From Deltaproteobacteria bacterium RIFOXYD12_FULL_56_24 (lineage in GTDB: Bacteria; Desulfobacterota; Desulfobulbia; Desulfobulbales; Desulfurivibrionaceae), in the NCBI GenBank assembly GCA_001799285.1, contig MGTD01000025.1:1-50634 (forward strand): a stretch of DNA of 50,634 bases. The letters run 5' to 3'. A program made the translations under genes and the position numbers. The notes under the pieces were generated by a model. The model was not told the origin of the DNA. It worked only from the letters and a program-made list of their open reading frames with translations, and made no database searches. The stretch's first letter is position 1. Every line of letters starts with the position of its first letter. Positions 1 through 9,400 of this stretch are shown piece after piece.

Positions 1-17
1 ATCAAACTCTCCAGTTT
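1..17 (-). rRNA. 16S rRNA, extreme 5' end (partial)
   Basis: Read on the minus strand, the first 17 bases are AAACTGGAGAGTTTGAT, the conserved beginning of bacterial 16S rRNA that contains the usual 27F primer site. The rest of the gene lies before the window. The call is supported by the strong promoter upstream at 219-247 and the rRNA-leader-like sequence between. Confidence 0.85.
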
Positions 18-212
18 AATATCTGAACAGGTTCCGTAAAACCCACTCTTCTTTAACAGAGATTCTGATCTCTTTACTGCAATAAAAACTCCCGAAGCCG
101 AAACTCCGGTTTCTTGGGGCCCATCTTCTACTTTGCTCACTATTCAGTTTTCAATGATCGCTGATCCAAGGGGTCTGACCAGAAGTCAGTCTTGGCCTCC
201 ATCGTTGCGGAG
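18..212 (-). other. rRNA operon leader
   Basis: This is transcribed spacer between the predicted start point (about 212) and the 16S gene, read on the minus strand. It holds a perfect small hairpin (AGAGAT/ATCTCT around 59-74) and a TTGAAAACTGAATAGTGAGC-type stretch near 136-156 of the kind often seen next to bacterial rRNA genes. No protein is encoded. Confidence 0.6.
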
Positions 213-218
213 AGCGGC

Positions 219-247
219 AAAGTAGTCGATCCCGTCCCCTCCGTCAA
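219..247 (-). promoter_or_regulatory. rRNA operon promoter (sigma70 type)
   Basis: On the minus strand there is a -35 box TTGACG (242-247), exactly 17 bases of spacer, and a -10 box TACTTT (219-224). An A/T-rich stretch at about 250-272 lies just upstream, where an UP element would be expected. Position and strength fit the promoter of the rRNA operon whose 16S gene starts at base 17. Confidence 0.7.
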
Positions 248-419
248 CCCTATTTTTTACTTTTTATTCACCAACCGGCAAAAACCACACTATTCCGTTG
301 AAATAAACTGAAAATTTTCTTGTTGACCACCCTTCCTCGCTTGTGACTTAATATAACATAGACCCTTTTCCCATAACACCTAACCCAAAAATAAAGGCCC
401 GTCGCCTTGAAGGATGACC

Positions 420-1433
420 ATGCATGAAGCGCTTTTTTACATTAAGCCTGCCGATCACCCTGGTCATGTCCGCTGTCTGCTCTGTCGCCACCATTGCCTG
501 ATCAGTGAAGGCCACCGGGGAATTTGCAGAGTCCGGGAAAATCGAGGGGGAATTCTCTACAGTCTCAACTACGGTCGCTTGATCAGCGAAAATATCGACC
601 CCATCGAAAAGAAGCCCATCTTCCATCTGCTGCCCGGCTCCCTTTCCTATTCCATTGCCACGGTGGGCTGCAATTTCCACTGCAAACACTGCCAGAATTA
701 CGAGATCTCCCAGTATCCCCACCTTCATCCGGATATCCCCGGCACCCTGCGCACCCCGGCGGAAGTGGTCGAAACCGCGCATCGATCCGGGTGTCAGTCC
801 ATCAGCTATACCTATGTGGAGCCCACCATCTTCTATGAATTCGCCCTTGATACCGCCAGGCTGGCCCAGGCGGCAGGCCTGAAGAATATCTTTGTCAGCA
901 ACGGCTACACCGGGCCGGAAGCCAACAGGGAACTGGCTCCGTATCTTGATGCCAACAATATAGACCTCAAGGCCTTTACCGACAAATTCTACAAAGAGGT
1001 CTGCGGCGCCAGGCTGCAACCGGTCCTCGACACGATCCGGCTGATGAAGGAACTGGGGGTCTGGGTGGAGGTCACCACCCTGGTGATTCCTGGCTGGAAC
1101 GATTCGGACGAGGAACTCACCGACATCGCCAGTTTCATCAAAAGTATTTCCGCCGACATCCCCTGGCACGTCAGCCGGTTCTGGCCCACCTACAAGATGA
1201 ACGACCGCCCCCCCACCCCGCATTCCACGGTAATCCGCGCCAGAGAAATCGGTCTGAACGAGGGGCTGCATTATGTCTATGTCGGCAATATCCCCGACGA
1301 TACCGGAGAAAACACTTACTGCCCAAACTGCAAAAAACTGGTCATCGAACGGACCGGCTTTACCATGACCAGGCAGGAGATGACCGGCGGAAACTGCAAC
1401 CACTGCCAAGCGCCCATCGCCGGCGTTTTTTAG
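420..1433 (+). CDS. amrS: AmmeMemoRadiSam system radical SAM enzyme
   Basis: Radical SAM protein of 337 residues. The 4Fe-4S/SAM motif CNFHCKHC is at C84, C88 and C91. It is flanked by a family-typical Cys-rich N-terminus (C19, C22, C26, C36) and a C-terminal CxxC pair (C301/C304 and C326/C329) that looks zinc- or cluster-binding. The family usually sits with a Memo-like and an AMMECR1-like protein, and its substrate is not well established. Neither partner is next to it here. ATG 420 is chosen over the in-frame ATG 414 because GAAGG at 409-413 is spaced 6 bases from 420. The gene runs divergently from the rRNA operon, and a dyad starts at its stop codon. Confidence 0.9.
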   Translation: MHEALFYIKPADHPGHVRCLLCRHHCLISEGHRGICRVRENRGGILYSLNYGRLISENIDPIEKKPIFHLLPGSLSYSIATVGCNFHCKHCQNYEISQYPHLHPDIPGTLRTPAEVVETAHRSGCQSISYTYVEPTIFYEFALDTARLAQAAGLKNIFVSNGYTGPEANRELAPYLDANNIDLKAFTDKFYKEVCGARLQPVLDTIRLMKELGVWVEVTTLVIPGWNDSDEELTDIASFIKSISADIPWHVSRFWPTYKMNDRPPTPHSTVIRAREIGLNEGLHYVYVGNIPDDTGENTYCPNCKKLVIERTGFTMTRQEMTGGNCNHCQAPIAGVF

Positions 1434-1469
1434 GGGCTGTTACGAAATAATAATTTCGTTACAGCCCCT
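1432..1469. terminator. Long dyad abutting amrS stop (repeat family copy 1)
   Basis: AGGGGCTGTTACGAAAT (1432-1448) pairs with ATTTCGTTACAGCCCCT (1453-1469) with a single mismatch, giving a 17-bp stem that begins inside the stop codon. It could end amrS transcription, although the following bases are not a clean U-tract. Related arms occur at 1522, 20352, 24669 and 40369. Confidence 0.6.
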
Positions 1470-1689
1470 TATGCCGGGAGATAACATCCAAAATCCAATT
1501 TCTTGTTTTGCAAGACGGCTTAGGGGCTGTGGCAAAATGATCAGATTCGTTATGGAGAGGCCAGAGGGTCAAGGTTTTCCAGGACAAAGTCTGCCGAGGC
1601 CAGACAACCACAAGCTGCGGGATTTATACCGGCTGCTGTTCTGATATCAGCTTCCTACTCTACCCTCTCTTATCCCAGCAATTTAAGCA
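1470..1689. other. Intergenic spacer with half repeat
   Basis: No gene is seen between amrS and the hicA terminator. AGGGGCTGT recurs at 1522-1530 and is followed by GGCAAAATGATCAG, which looks like a single unpaired arm of the 1432-1469 dyad. The rest shows no recognisable signal. Confidence 0.4.
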
Positions 1690-1724
1690 AAAAAAATGGC
1701 ACCTATTTTAGCGATAGGTGCCAT
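1690..1724 (-). terminator. Rho-independent terminator of hicBA
   Basis: On the minus strand, ATGGCACCTAT pairs perfectly with ATAGGTGCCAT (11 bp, 7-base loop), followed by a run of eight T residues. It lies about 27 bases past the end of hicA and fits a strong intrinsic terminator for the minus-strand toxin-antitoxin operon. Confidence 0.85.
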
Positions 1725-1750
1725 TCCATGAATCATATAGAGGAAGAAGG

Positions 1751-1993
1751 TTAATCCCAAAACTCTTCTGGTTTGATAGAAAATCGTCTTAACGCAGCAT
1801 TAATCACAGGGATATATATTTCTGTTCCGTCCCCGTGATGTTTAATTGGGTATTGGAGACCCTTTTTCGAGCCAGGCTCTTCTGGCAAAAGAAGTATAAC
1901 CTCTGAACCCTTACCTCTTTTTGCCATAGAGACTATTCCATATGGTTTTAGCCTTTCAAGTAATTCTCTGAACTTGAGAGGTCTTTTAGGCAT
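1751..1993 (-). CDS. hicA: HicA-family toxin (mRNA interferase-like)
   Basis: Small protein of 80 residues with a dsRBD-like HicA pattern: a basic N-terminus, a KRGKGSE strand and YPIKHHGDGTEI (H52/H53), where the family's catalytic His lies. HicA toxins bind and cut mRNA and are held in check by HicB. Its start overlaps the end of the upstream hicB-like gene by 8 bases, so the two are translationally coupled, antitoxin first. The conserved family Gly-His segment is somewhat divergent, so activity is inferred rather than shown. A strong terminator follows. Confidence 0.75.
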   Translation of the reverse strand: MPKRPLKFRELLERLKPYGIVSMAKRGKGSEVILLLPEEPGSKKGLQYPIKHHGDGTEIYIPVINAALRRFSIKPEEFWD

Positions 1994-2360
1994 GGCAAGC
2001 AGTTGCCATGTTGCACGTCCTAGCAGTTAGCCATGTAGGTAAAAAAGATTTCTGGTTGGCTTCTTCAAATCGTTTTTCTATCTTATAGCGCATTTCTTTT
2101 TGTTCTTTGCAGGCAAAGAACTCAGACCATACACTGGGTGGAGCTGAATGCAACAAATTGTCAAGATTGTCATGTGCAAATGCGTATTCTATTTGCGCAC
2201 AGATTAAAGATATACACTCACGTTGCGCTTGGTCAGCGGTATCCCCAGTCGCTACGATGTCCATTTCTAGGCAGTGAGCAATGAAGATGTCATCTTCTTT
2301 TTTTATAAGGATATTCGCGTTAATAGAAATATCCCCGTTTTCGCGGATTAACTCGCCCAT
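1986..2360 (-). CDS. hicB: HicB-like antitoxin
   Basis: Protein of 124 residues. The N-terminal half is a HicB-type partial RNase H fold, seen in SINANILIKKEDDIFIAHCL, EMDIVATGDT and the helix with QAQRECISLICAQIEYAF. The C-terminal part (about 85-124) does not look like a normal helix-turn-helix or ribbon-helix-helix and ends in a Cys/Thr-rich tail, so the DNA-binding part may be altered or lost. ATG 2360 is chosen over the upstream TTG 2372 because GGAGG is at 2366-2370 with good spacing. It forms an operon with hicA. Confidence 0.7.
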   Translation of the reverse strand: MGELIRENGDISINANILIKKEDDIFIAHCLEMDIVATGDTADQAQRECISLICAQIEYAFAHDNLDNLLHSAPPSVWSEFFACKEQKEMRYKIEKRFEEANQKSFLPTWLTARTCNMATACHA

Positions 2361-2629
2361 GGCGGCCTCCAATATTTACTTATCAAAAATGAGAATTTTT
2401 TGTTGATAAACCAGTTGCTGGCCCTGTGATAAATGAACAATTATTCATTTTTTAATTAGAAAGAAAATTTTCTTACCCTAACTATGAGGCTTTGTCAACA
2501 AGGAAGTCAAGTGACATTTTTTATCGGTTCTGATGGTTGTCTACAAGGCTTACTATCTCTTAAGGAGCCCAACGCCAGGGTAAGCCTCCCGGCGACTCCC
2601 CCTCAATTTTTTGACTGAGTGCTCCCTGC
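2361..2629. promoter_or_regulatory. Upstream region of hicBA with palindromes
   Basis: This A/T-rich spacer contains a perfect 14-base palindrome AAGAAAATTTTCTT (2461-2474). On the minus strand TTGACT and TTGACA boxes are present (complement of about 2494-2510), but no -10 box sits at ideal spacing. The palindrome is a reasonable candidate operator for autoregulation by HicB. No gene is seen. Confidence 0.35.
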
Positions 2630-3070
2630 TCACCGCACTCTCCTCCCCGTCCCAAAATCGACGATGTACAGGTTTCCGTGCGACCTCGGCACGTAGGATG
2701 CTGCTGCTTCTCGAGCGATCATCTCCCACAACGGATACACCTCCGTCAAGATGAAGTTCTGCACAGTCAGCGCCCGGTCGATCCAGGCCGTCGGCGTCAG
2801 CTCTTCCGCCCACTCGCCGAGGGTCTTGTCTGCGTCCGACTTCTGCAAGGACGCGCCGATGACGGCCGGCGTGCAGTTGAACGACACTGGAAATTCACCA
2901 GTATCTCCTTCATACGACCTTAGCGCTTCCAAGGCCTCGGCGATGCACAAAAACTGAATGTTCCAGACGCCGGGCATGTTTATGTGCTCAGCACAGAACG
3001 GGCCGACCATCTGGCCTTGATGCAGCACTGAATACGCTTCTTTCGGTAGGGGGCTCCAGATCAGGCTCAT
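2630..3070 (-). CDS. Hypothetical protein next to the RES/Hsp70/SNF2 genes
   Basis: Protein of 146 residues that I do not recognise. It is soluble, with no signal peptide or membrane segment, and has a mixed alpha/beta look. Trp-rich patches stand out (SLIWSPLPKEAYSVL, PGVWNIQFLC, LGEWAEELTPTAWIDR, YPLWEMIA) and the tail is basic (GTGRRVR). AAAGGAG sits 7-8 bases before the ATG, which supports a real gene. It lies on the same strand as the RES-Hsp70-SNF2 run, 169 bases beyond the RES gene, so it could be a fourth member of that cassette or independent cargo. No function is assigned. Confidence 0.6.
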   Translation of the reverse strand: MSLIWSPLPKEAYSVLHQGQMVGPFCAEHINMPGVWNIQFLCIAEALEALRSYEGDTGEFPVSFNCTPAVIGASLQKSDADKTLGEWAEELTPTAWIDRALTVQNFILTEVYPLWEMIAREAAASYVPRSHGNLYIVDFGTGRRVR

Positions 3071-3239
3071 TTTAATTTCTCCTTTGTCGGTGCATTGTCA
3101 TTACAGAAAAACTGGACAGATTTTTTCCACATTTATTGCCCCCTTCCCTTATGCCACCGAGACAGAGAAAATACGGGCAACGACATTCGTTGTCCCATGC
3201 ATAGTATGCAACAACTTCCCCGAGATCGCTCGGCTGGTT

Positions 3240-4460
3240 TCAAATTCGGTCTCCTGCTTTGCCTTCAGTACAATTTGAGTCTCTAGGAGGGATCAAAACA
3301 GGATCTGAGAAATTCGCCAACGCGCCAAAACCTCGGCTATCTTGCGGTGGAAACAAGACGATATTGCCCCCTCCACTGAAGGCCGCACTCGCATAGGTCA
3401 TGCCGTCAAGTGGACTTCCGTCATTCAGCCGAAAGATTTTGGCGAAGTACTCGGACACAATCTGTGAAGGAATATATTCGATGTGTTCCAACCCGTCCTT
3501 CTTGACCGGTTTACTGATTTCGTTAGCGAAGGAAATCAGGAAAAGGGCCGATTCATACTCGGAACGACGTGCCTGGTCAAAGATGGAGGGAATTTGTGGA
3601 AAATTGGCCAAGTCAAGCAATTGCAAATCTCGGCGGAGTGTAAACGACGCCATTGCGATTTGGCGTGGCATGATGCTACGCTCCACCTCTGCAAGCACCG
3701 TTTCTTGTTCCTTGGCCAGATAGAAATAACTGATACCGGCTGGATTCATCCGCTGCGTCAGGGCTTTCTCGTTAGGCGGCGCACCCAATTCCTTGGCGTC
3801 AAGCGGCCAGGTTGCATCGGCCTCCCGCTTGCGGCCACGGAAAAGTTTTGTCCCTGCCGACCATGGCTGAACCATTCCCATTTCTGACACCATCTGCCCG
3901 ATTTCTGCCAACATTTCAAGTGGCGTGTAATTGGAAGGAAATTTTTGTCCAGTCGAGGCCAGGGTCGAGAAAAAGAAACGGCTTTCGTGTTTTATGGTCT
4001 GGGAAAATCTTTTCCACTCATTGGACAAAAATTCGTTTTGGTGTTCCCCTAGCCAGACTCCACCGCTAGCCTCCACCCAAAGCATATCATTGCCGATCGA
4101 TCTGGCAATATCAGCAAACAGCACATCATGGCATTTCAGGTTGATGGCCCAAAGGCCATCTTCTGCCCTGATATTCGGGGAAATGGCATAGCCGCCTTCA
4201 TCATAAGGGACACCGGCATGGTCGGGGTCGGCATAATAATAGTGAAAAGTCGGGCCAATGTGCTCCATGATTGCCGCGACCGGGGCGGCGATGTTTCCTC
4301 TCCCACCCCGACCGCAGTAGTCGCACTTCCGTTTGGCCAGGTTCTGGGCGATTTTCTCCTTGAGAAAGCTGTCTGCCACGCAGCCGGGGCAGACAAACTT
4401 GTCAGGCGGCGACCAGCTGCGTCCCATAAAATCTTCATCCATTTGGTTGTCGTGTCCCAT
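3240..4460 (-). CDS. RES domain protein with HEPN/RES N-terminal zinc ribbon
   Basis: Protein of 406 residues. The N-terminus has a CPGC (C24/C27) and CDYC (C46/C49) zinc-ribbon-like pair followed by an acidic, aromatic region ending in DEGGY, the pattern of the HEPN/RES N-terminal domain. A RES-type ADP-ribosyltransferase-fold domain follows from about residue 195, with the conserved Arg in LFRGRK (about 203-208) and the Glu in TVLAEVE (about 257). RES toxins of RES-Xre modules degrade NAD+ or modify NAD-linked targets. No Xre antitoxin is adjacent; instead the gene follows the Hsp70-like gene after 38 bases on the same strand. This suggests a NAD-targeting effector controlled by the upstream ATPases. 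The start is uncertain because no clear ribosome site is visible. Confidence 0.75.
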   Translation of the reverse strand: MGHDNQMDEDFMGRSWSPPDKFVCPGCVADSFLKEKIAQNLAKRKCDYCGRGGRGNIAAPVAAIMEHIGPTFHYYYADPDHAGVPYDEGGYAISPNIRAEDGLWAINLKCHDVLFADIARSIGNDMLWVEASGGVWLGEHQNEFLSNEWKRFSQTIKHESRFFFSTLASTGQKFPSNYTPLEMLAEIGQMVSEMGMVQPWSAGTKLFRGRKREADATWPLDAKELGAPPNEKALTQRMNPAGISYFYLAKEQETVLAEVERSIMPRQIAMASFTLRRDLQLLDLANFPQIPSIFDQARRSEYESALFLISFANEISKPVKKDGLEHIEYIPSQIVSEYFAKIFRLNDGSPLDGMTYASAAFSGGGNIVLFPPQDSRGFGALANFSDPVLIPPRDSNCTEGKAGDRI

Positions 4461-4498
4461 GGAAAGTTGAAAGTCAGTTGGGCAAGCCTATTGAAACC

Positions 4499-6475
4499 TC
4501 AACCACAGTAACATACACCAAGAGCGTTACACCAAGGGCAACGTGTAGGGCTCTGGTAGGGCTCTGACCGTGAATGGGGCTCTGTTGGTTGTTTGAGGTA
4601 TTTGCCCACATCGAGGACGCTCAATCCGAACGCCACGGAAAGGCGATCGAATTCATCCTTCCTCACTCCAGGGACATCCAACCTCTCCGGTATTTCCAGT
4701 TTTTTCGGCTGGAAGCAGAACCAGGAGGCGTTTTTGTGCGACAGGAGGTCTTGTTCCAGTTGCTGATAAAACTTCATTCGGCTACCACCTCCACAAAGGT
4801 ACAGCGGCATCCCTGCAAAATCGGAGAGTTCTGTGACCTTTTCACGTGCACCTTTCAAAGTTTTGGCAAGCACCTGATATTTGAGCCGTTTTTCATAGAA
4901 CATATGGTCCGGATTTCCCTCAGAACTGCGAAATAACAATTCAATTCCATGAAAATAATCGTCGATCTTTTCAGGGACGCCATGGAGTTTGTCAGTTGAG
5001 GTTGCAAGAGTGTCAAGATCCAGGGGGATCTGTTTCAGGATATCCTTTGCCGTGAATGCTTGCCTGAGCCATTTGATCCGTTCTGCATGGAGGTTTGCCA
5101 CGCCGTTAAACTCGACGATGTTCGAACAGAAATTGAACTGAAGCTTTTTCCCCCTGCCTTGGGTGGCATAAAATACCGATGAATCAACGGTTCCGGCTCC
5201 GACATCAACCATCATGAATATGTTCCGCGCCTGTTCGTCGAATTTAGTGGAAGTCAGGAACCCATACAACTGCGCGGAAAGTTCCGGGGCAACACTGAAA
5301 ATTGTGTCACTAATTTCAGGGTTCTCAGAAAATCGAGCAAAATCTTTCTCGTGCGCCTTGCGGCATACTTGTTTGACGATTTCCTTGGGAATATTGGCTG
5401 ATTCGAGGCCTGCAATCAGCCAGGCCGAGGCGGCCAATTTCTTAAACCGTTCCACCAAGTCCTTATCCTCATAAGTGGCCGCTGGGAGTCCGAGAGTCAA
5501 CTTCCAAAAAATTTTAATTTTCTTGTAACTGTCAGCATACTGAGACAAAAACCATCCTCTTGACCTTCTGACAACGAGAGCAAGAAAGGCTGCGGCATCA
5601 GCAAAACAATCCTCATTGCATGCATGAGCGATCATCAGGCTCAGTTTCAAATTGCGCCTCGGAACGCCCTGTTCAGAGAGGCTATAACCGCCATCACCGA
5701 GCCAAACCCGACTTGGCAGCAGATAGGCGGACAAGCCCATGTCGTCCGAGAAGGGGATAGCGAATGACTTCCCGCTGGCTTTGTCGCTGATAACGACCTT
5801 TACGCATGCAGTGCCAAAATCCAGTCCGATGACAACTTCCCGCTCATCGTCAACCTTGGTCGTATGGAGCTGTTCGTTTCTCCCGTCGCTTTCCGGGATA
5901 AGCAGGTTGCCCATTTTTGGGGTCGCAGTCAGGAGCGGATTGGCAGTTATGTCGCCCTCAATCTCAATCGTATATGGGACTGGCTGAGGTGGAAGTGAAT
6001 CAGTGCGTTGTTCTTTAACTGGATTTACGGTTTCGCTCGCTTTCGGTTGAGTTGGCTGTTGCTGTTTTGCGGTTACGGTCTCGACCTTCGTTGTCGGTTG
6101 TTTCGGAACGATCGCCTTCTCTTCTTTCTTAACGACTGGGTACTCAAATATTACCACTCTCTTTGCAGATGATTTGGGCGGGGCAGTGGTGTTAATTTCT
6201 TGTTGCGCACCAGGCCCCCTGCTTTCGAGAATCCGGGTTTTATTGAACTGTACGGCCCCAACTCCTGCCTCTTTCATATGGCCGCAGAAAGATTGTTCCT
6301 GCTGTTGCGCTTGAGGTGGTAACGGTTTAGGCGCGTTACCGCTGCCAGCATTTTCCCGGTCGGTGTTGTTGCCACGCTTCTCCTGTGGTTGCGCCTGATG
6401 CTTCTTCCCCTCCGGGAGACTTATCCCGGCCTTTTGCATCGCCGCTTTCAGGGCATCATGTAAAGAATTACCCAT
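4499..6475 (-). CDS. Hsp70/actin-fold ATPase with disordered N-terminus
   Basis: Protein of 658 residues. Residues 1-200 are Gln/Pro/Lys-rich and apparently disordered. An actin/Hsp70-type ATPase core follows: phosphate-1 motif GLDFGTACVK (about 215-225), phosphate-2 motif MMVDVGAGTVDSS (about 420-432) and adenosine motif YLCGGGSR (about 557-565). A canonical DnaK substrate-binding domain is not evident. The tail ends in CPWCNALGVCYCG, a likely metal-binding Cys cluster. ATG 6475 is preferred to the upstream TTG because GAGGG is spaced correctly. The start lies just beyond the helicase stop and 38 bases separate its end from the RES gene, so the three are very likely co-transcribed. Its role, perhaps a sensor or switch, is inferred from context. 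Confidence 0.8.
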   Translation of the reverse strand: MGNSLHDALKAAMQKAGISLPEGKKHQAQPQEKRGNNTDRENAGSGNAPKPLPPQAQQQEQSFCGHMKEAGVGAVQFNKTRILESRGPGAQQEINTTAPPKSSAKRVVIFEYPVVKKEEKAIVPKQPTTKVETVTAKQQQPTQPKASETVNPVKEQRTDSLPPQPVPYTIEIEGDITANPLLTATPKMGNLLIPESDGRNEQLHTTKVDDEREVVIGLDFGTACVKVVISDKASGKSFAIPFSDDMGLSAYLLPSRVWLGDGGYSLSEQGVPRRNLKLSLMIAHACNEDCFADAAAFLALVVRRSRGWFLSQYADSYKKIKIFWKLTLGLPAATYEDKDLVERFKKLAASAWLIAGLESANIPKEIVKQVCRKAHEKDFARFSENPEISDTIFSVAPELSAQLYGFLTSTKFDEQARNIFMMVDVGAGTVDSSVFYATQGRGKKLQFNFCSNIVEFNGVANLHAERIKWLRQAFTAKDILKQIPLDLDTLATSTDKLHGVPEKIDDYFHGIELLFRSSEGNPDHMFYEKRLKYQVLAKTLKGAREKVTELSDFAGMPLYLCGGGSRMKFYQQLEQDLLSHKNASWFCFQPKKLEIPERLDVPGVRKDEFDRLSVAFGLSVLDVGKYLKQPTEPHSRSEPYQSPTRCPWCNALGVCYCG

Positions 6476-6493
6476 AACAATCCCTCGCAACAG

Positions 6494-9400
6494 TTAATAA
6501 ACGCGGATCACTCCTCCTGAAACATTCCCTTCACCGGACTGAATGACTTGTTTATTCGAAAGTACGGCGATCTTCTCATCTATCTTGTTGTTGAGCTTCT
6601 TGAGTTTTCCCTTCTCCGCCGGGATGAGCTTCATTTTCCGTTCGTCGCCGCTCTGTTCGTGTATAAAAATACGATCTTCAATCTTCTTGCTTTGCGATCT
6701 CCGGTGCCTTTCCAAGGTATTGATCATCATATTGATACGGTCATTGTTCTCCCGTTGAATGTCCCCTTCAAAATCACGGAATCGCGATTCAAGATCTTCA
6801 AGGCAGGCATCGTATATTCTTGCGATTTTTCTGTGCTCCAGCACGCCCTGCGCGCCGAACCAGTCCCGCCCCTTCATCGCAGCAGTGTTCACCAGGCGTT
6901 CAGCCAGGACATTGTCAAGCCGGTCTCCGGTATCCATCCGTTTTACCGAATATTCCAGCCGTTCAATATCCCGTGCGCCGGAGATCGACCATCTGGCTAT
7001 TGCATAGACATATATTCCCGCTTCAACATTGGAGAAAGTCAGTCTATTCACCTCTATGGCGGATACGGGAAAGTAGCCTCCGATCTTTCCCTTGGCTCGG
7101 AGTTTTTCACTGACAAATCGAATTAGGGGGTGATATTGTGAAATTATTTCAACACGATGCTTCCGGATGCCGACCTGATTCTCAAAGAGAATAATGGGAT
7201 TTATGTCTCGCAGTATTCTGGTTTTACCGCTGAGATGGTGTGTGTCGAGAAATTCCCCAAAGCGCACCTTGGCCTCGACGGACAACTCTGCGATATAATA
7301 TTCCTCATCGCCCTCCTTCTGGACAAACCGGCTTCCTTCGTACTCCTGCACAAAGAAGTCACGCACATAACGGGAAAGATCCTCCCCGGTTACATACCTG
7401 CCGATTTCCTGGGCGGCCTTCACCTGGTTCTGGATATACTCGCCATGGGCGATCAGCTGGGTTGCTTCCTTTTCGAGAGTTTCCTGGGTGCGGTTCATGG
7501 TTTCAAGGGCAAGGGCAGTCTGGTCAATGCGCGCAGCCTCCTCTGCCGCAGTCAGTTTGTGTACTAGGAGGTAGTATCCCAGCTCTCGGATCTGGTCGCC
7601 AAGCATGGCCTCGATAGTGCCGAGCGCCTGTTCAAAGATATTGAGGCGCACCAACAGCCGATTATAGATCCGTTCATCAATAGTATCCGCATAGAGGAAA
7701 TTCCAGATCAGGATGCGCTCAGCCTCCTGGCCGATACGGTCGATACGTCCGATGCGTTGCTCAATACGCATAGGGTTCCACGGCAGATCGTAGTTGATAA
7801 GCAGACTTGAGAACTGGAGGTCCACACCTTCCGCCGCTACTTCCGAAGAAAGCAGAATATTTGGGCCGGACGGGTCCGCAAAACTATTAATGGCAGCATG
7901 TTTGTCCATTCCTCCCATAACGACGATGGCGATAATTCCATCTTCCTCAAGCCGTTCATGCAGGTAACGGAGGGTCCCGCGGTAAAAGGAAAAGAGCACC
8001 ACCTTCTTGCCCGGGTTTTCCATCCAGTAATTTTTGAGCGACTTCACCAGCTCGTTGTACTTGCTGTCAACCCGTCGCAGTTCCCGGTAGTTGCCGATTT
8101 CACTGGTTATGTCGATTAGGGCTCTCGTAAGGGTTCCGAGGTTGTCTGCATTGCCGCCTTTAGCATTCTCATCGTCACCCCCATATGCTTCGTAGATGGT
8201 CTCCTCAAGTTCATCGTCATGAACAGTTTCTCCACCCCAGGCCCTGCAGGCGGCAGCCATGCAGCTTGCCATTTGGGTCTGGGGGATGGTCAGCATGAAA
8301 CCGGCGTGGATGTCCATCCCTTCGCAGAACTCACGGATTCCTGCTGTAACTGCTGCGTAAAAATCCGCTTCGACTGGTGTCATCTCAGCCCTGACAAGGA
8401 CGGGACAGCGGACAACACGCATCTCCTGTACATCCCGTTTCCTTGTCCTGGTGATGACCTTGGCCAGCGGGTTGATCCGGTCGAGTTTTTCTGCAAGCAG
8501 CGACCTGCCCTGATGACTGTTCAGTTCCTCGTTGGTGGGGGGGTACTTGATGAGATGATTGATCTGCTGGCTGTCTTCAAAAATTCTCCAAATGAGAGCC
8601 GATTGAAGTGCTTCCAGAAAATCTTCCCTGGAAACTGCTCCCCGCAGCAAGCTGTCACGTAGCTGGATAATAGGCCTATTTGCCTTCAGAGTTTGCTCAA
8701 AGGAATAAGGATAGGGAAAAGCATCTTCATCCAGCAGGTTCAGCAACGAAAACAAATCACTGCTCCGCATTTGAATCGGGGTAGCGGAAAGCATGACTAA
8801 GTTATCGCAGATGGGGCGCAACAGTCTGCCAAGCTTGTGGGTCTGAGTGCCAGGGTTCCGTAAATAATGGGCCTCATCGATGATGACCATGTCGAAAACC
8901 GGATCGTCAAAGGCCTTTTCTTCAAGAAAGGCAGCGAGCTTAGCCGTGGACCGTGTGGAAGTCTTTTCATCCTGGCGGCCCTTGGGGGGGCGAAGGCCCT
9001 GGATACTCGTAATCAGGGCGAACTCTTCAAACTCACCCCGATACATACGCTGTACGATGTGTAGCATCTCTCCTGCATCACAGATATCAGCCTTGATGCC
9101 AAACCGGTTATTGAGCTCATCCCGCCATTTTTCCCGGAGCATGGCCGGGCAGACCACCAATAGCCGCCGAGCATCGAGTCGCGCCCGGAGTTCGGTCCAG
9201 ATCAATCCCGCCTCGATAGTCTTACCCAGACCAACCTCGTCGGCGATCAGGATTCCACGACATGGTGAGTCCAGAAACTGGAGAACGGGCTTGAACTGAT
9301 AGGCGAAAAACTGGGTGTTGGTCGTGTTAAGGCTGTATATCAGGTTGGCAAGCCTGCCGCTCAGGCGGTAATAGGTGATAGCCCCGCGCAGATCATTGAC

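Noticed and set aside
323-357. TTGACC and TAATAT/TATAAC boxes as an amrS promoter
   Set aside because: The spacing is 20 or more bases, too long for a confident call.
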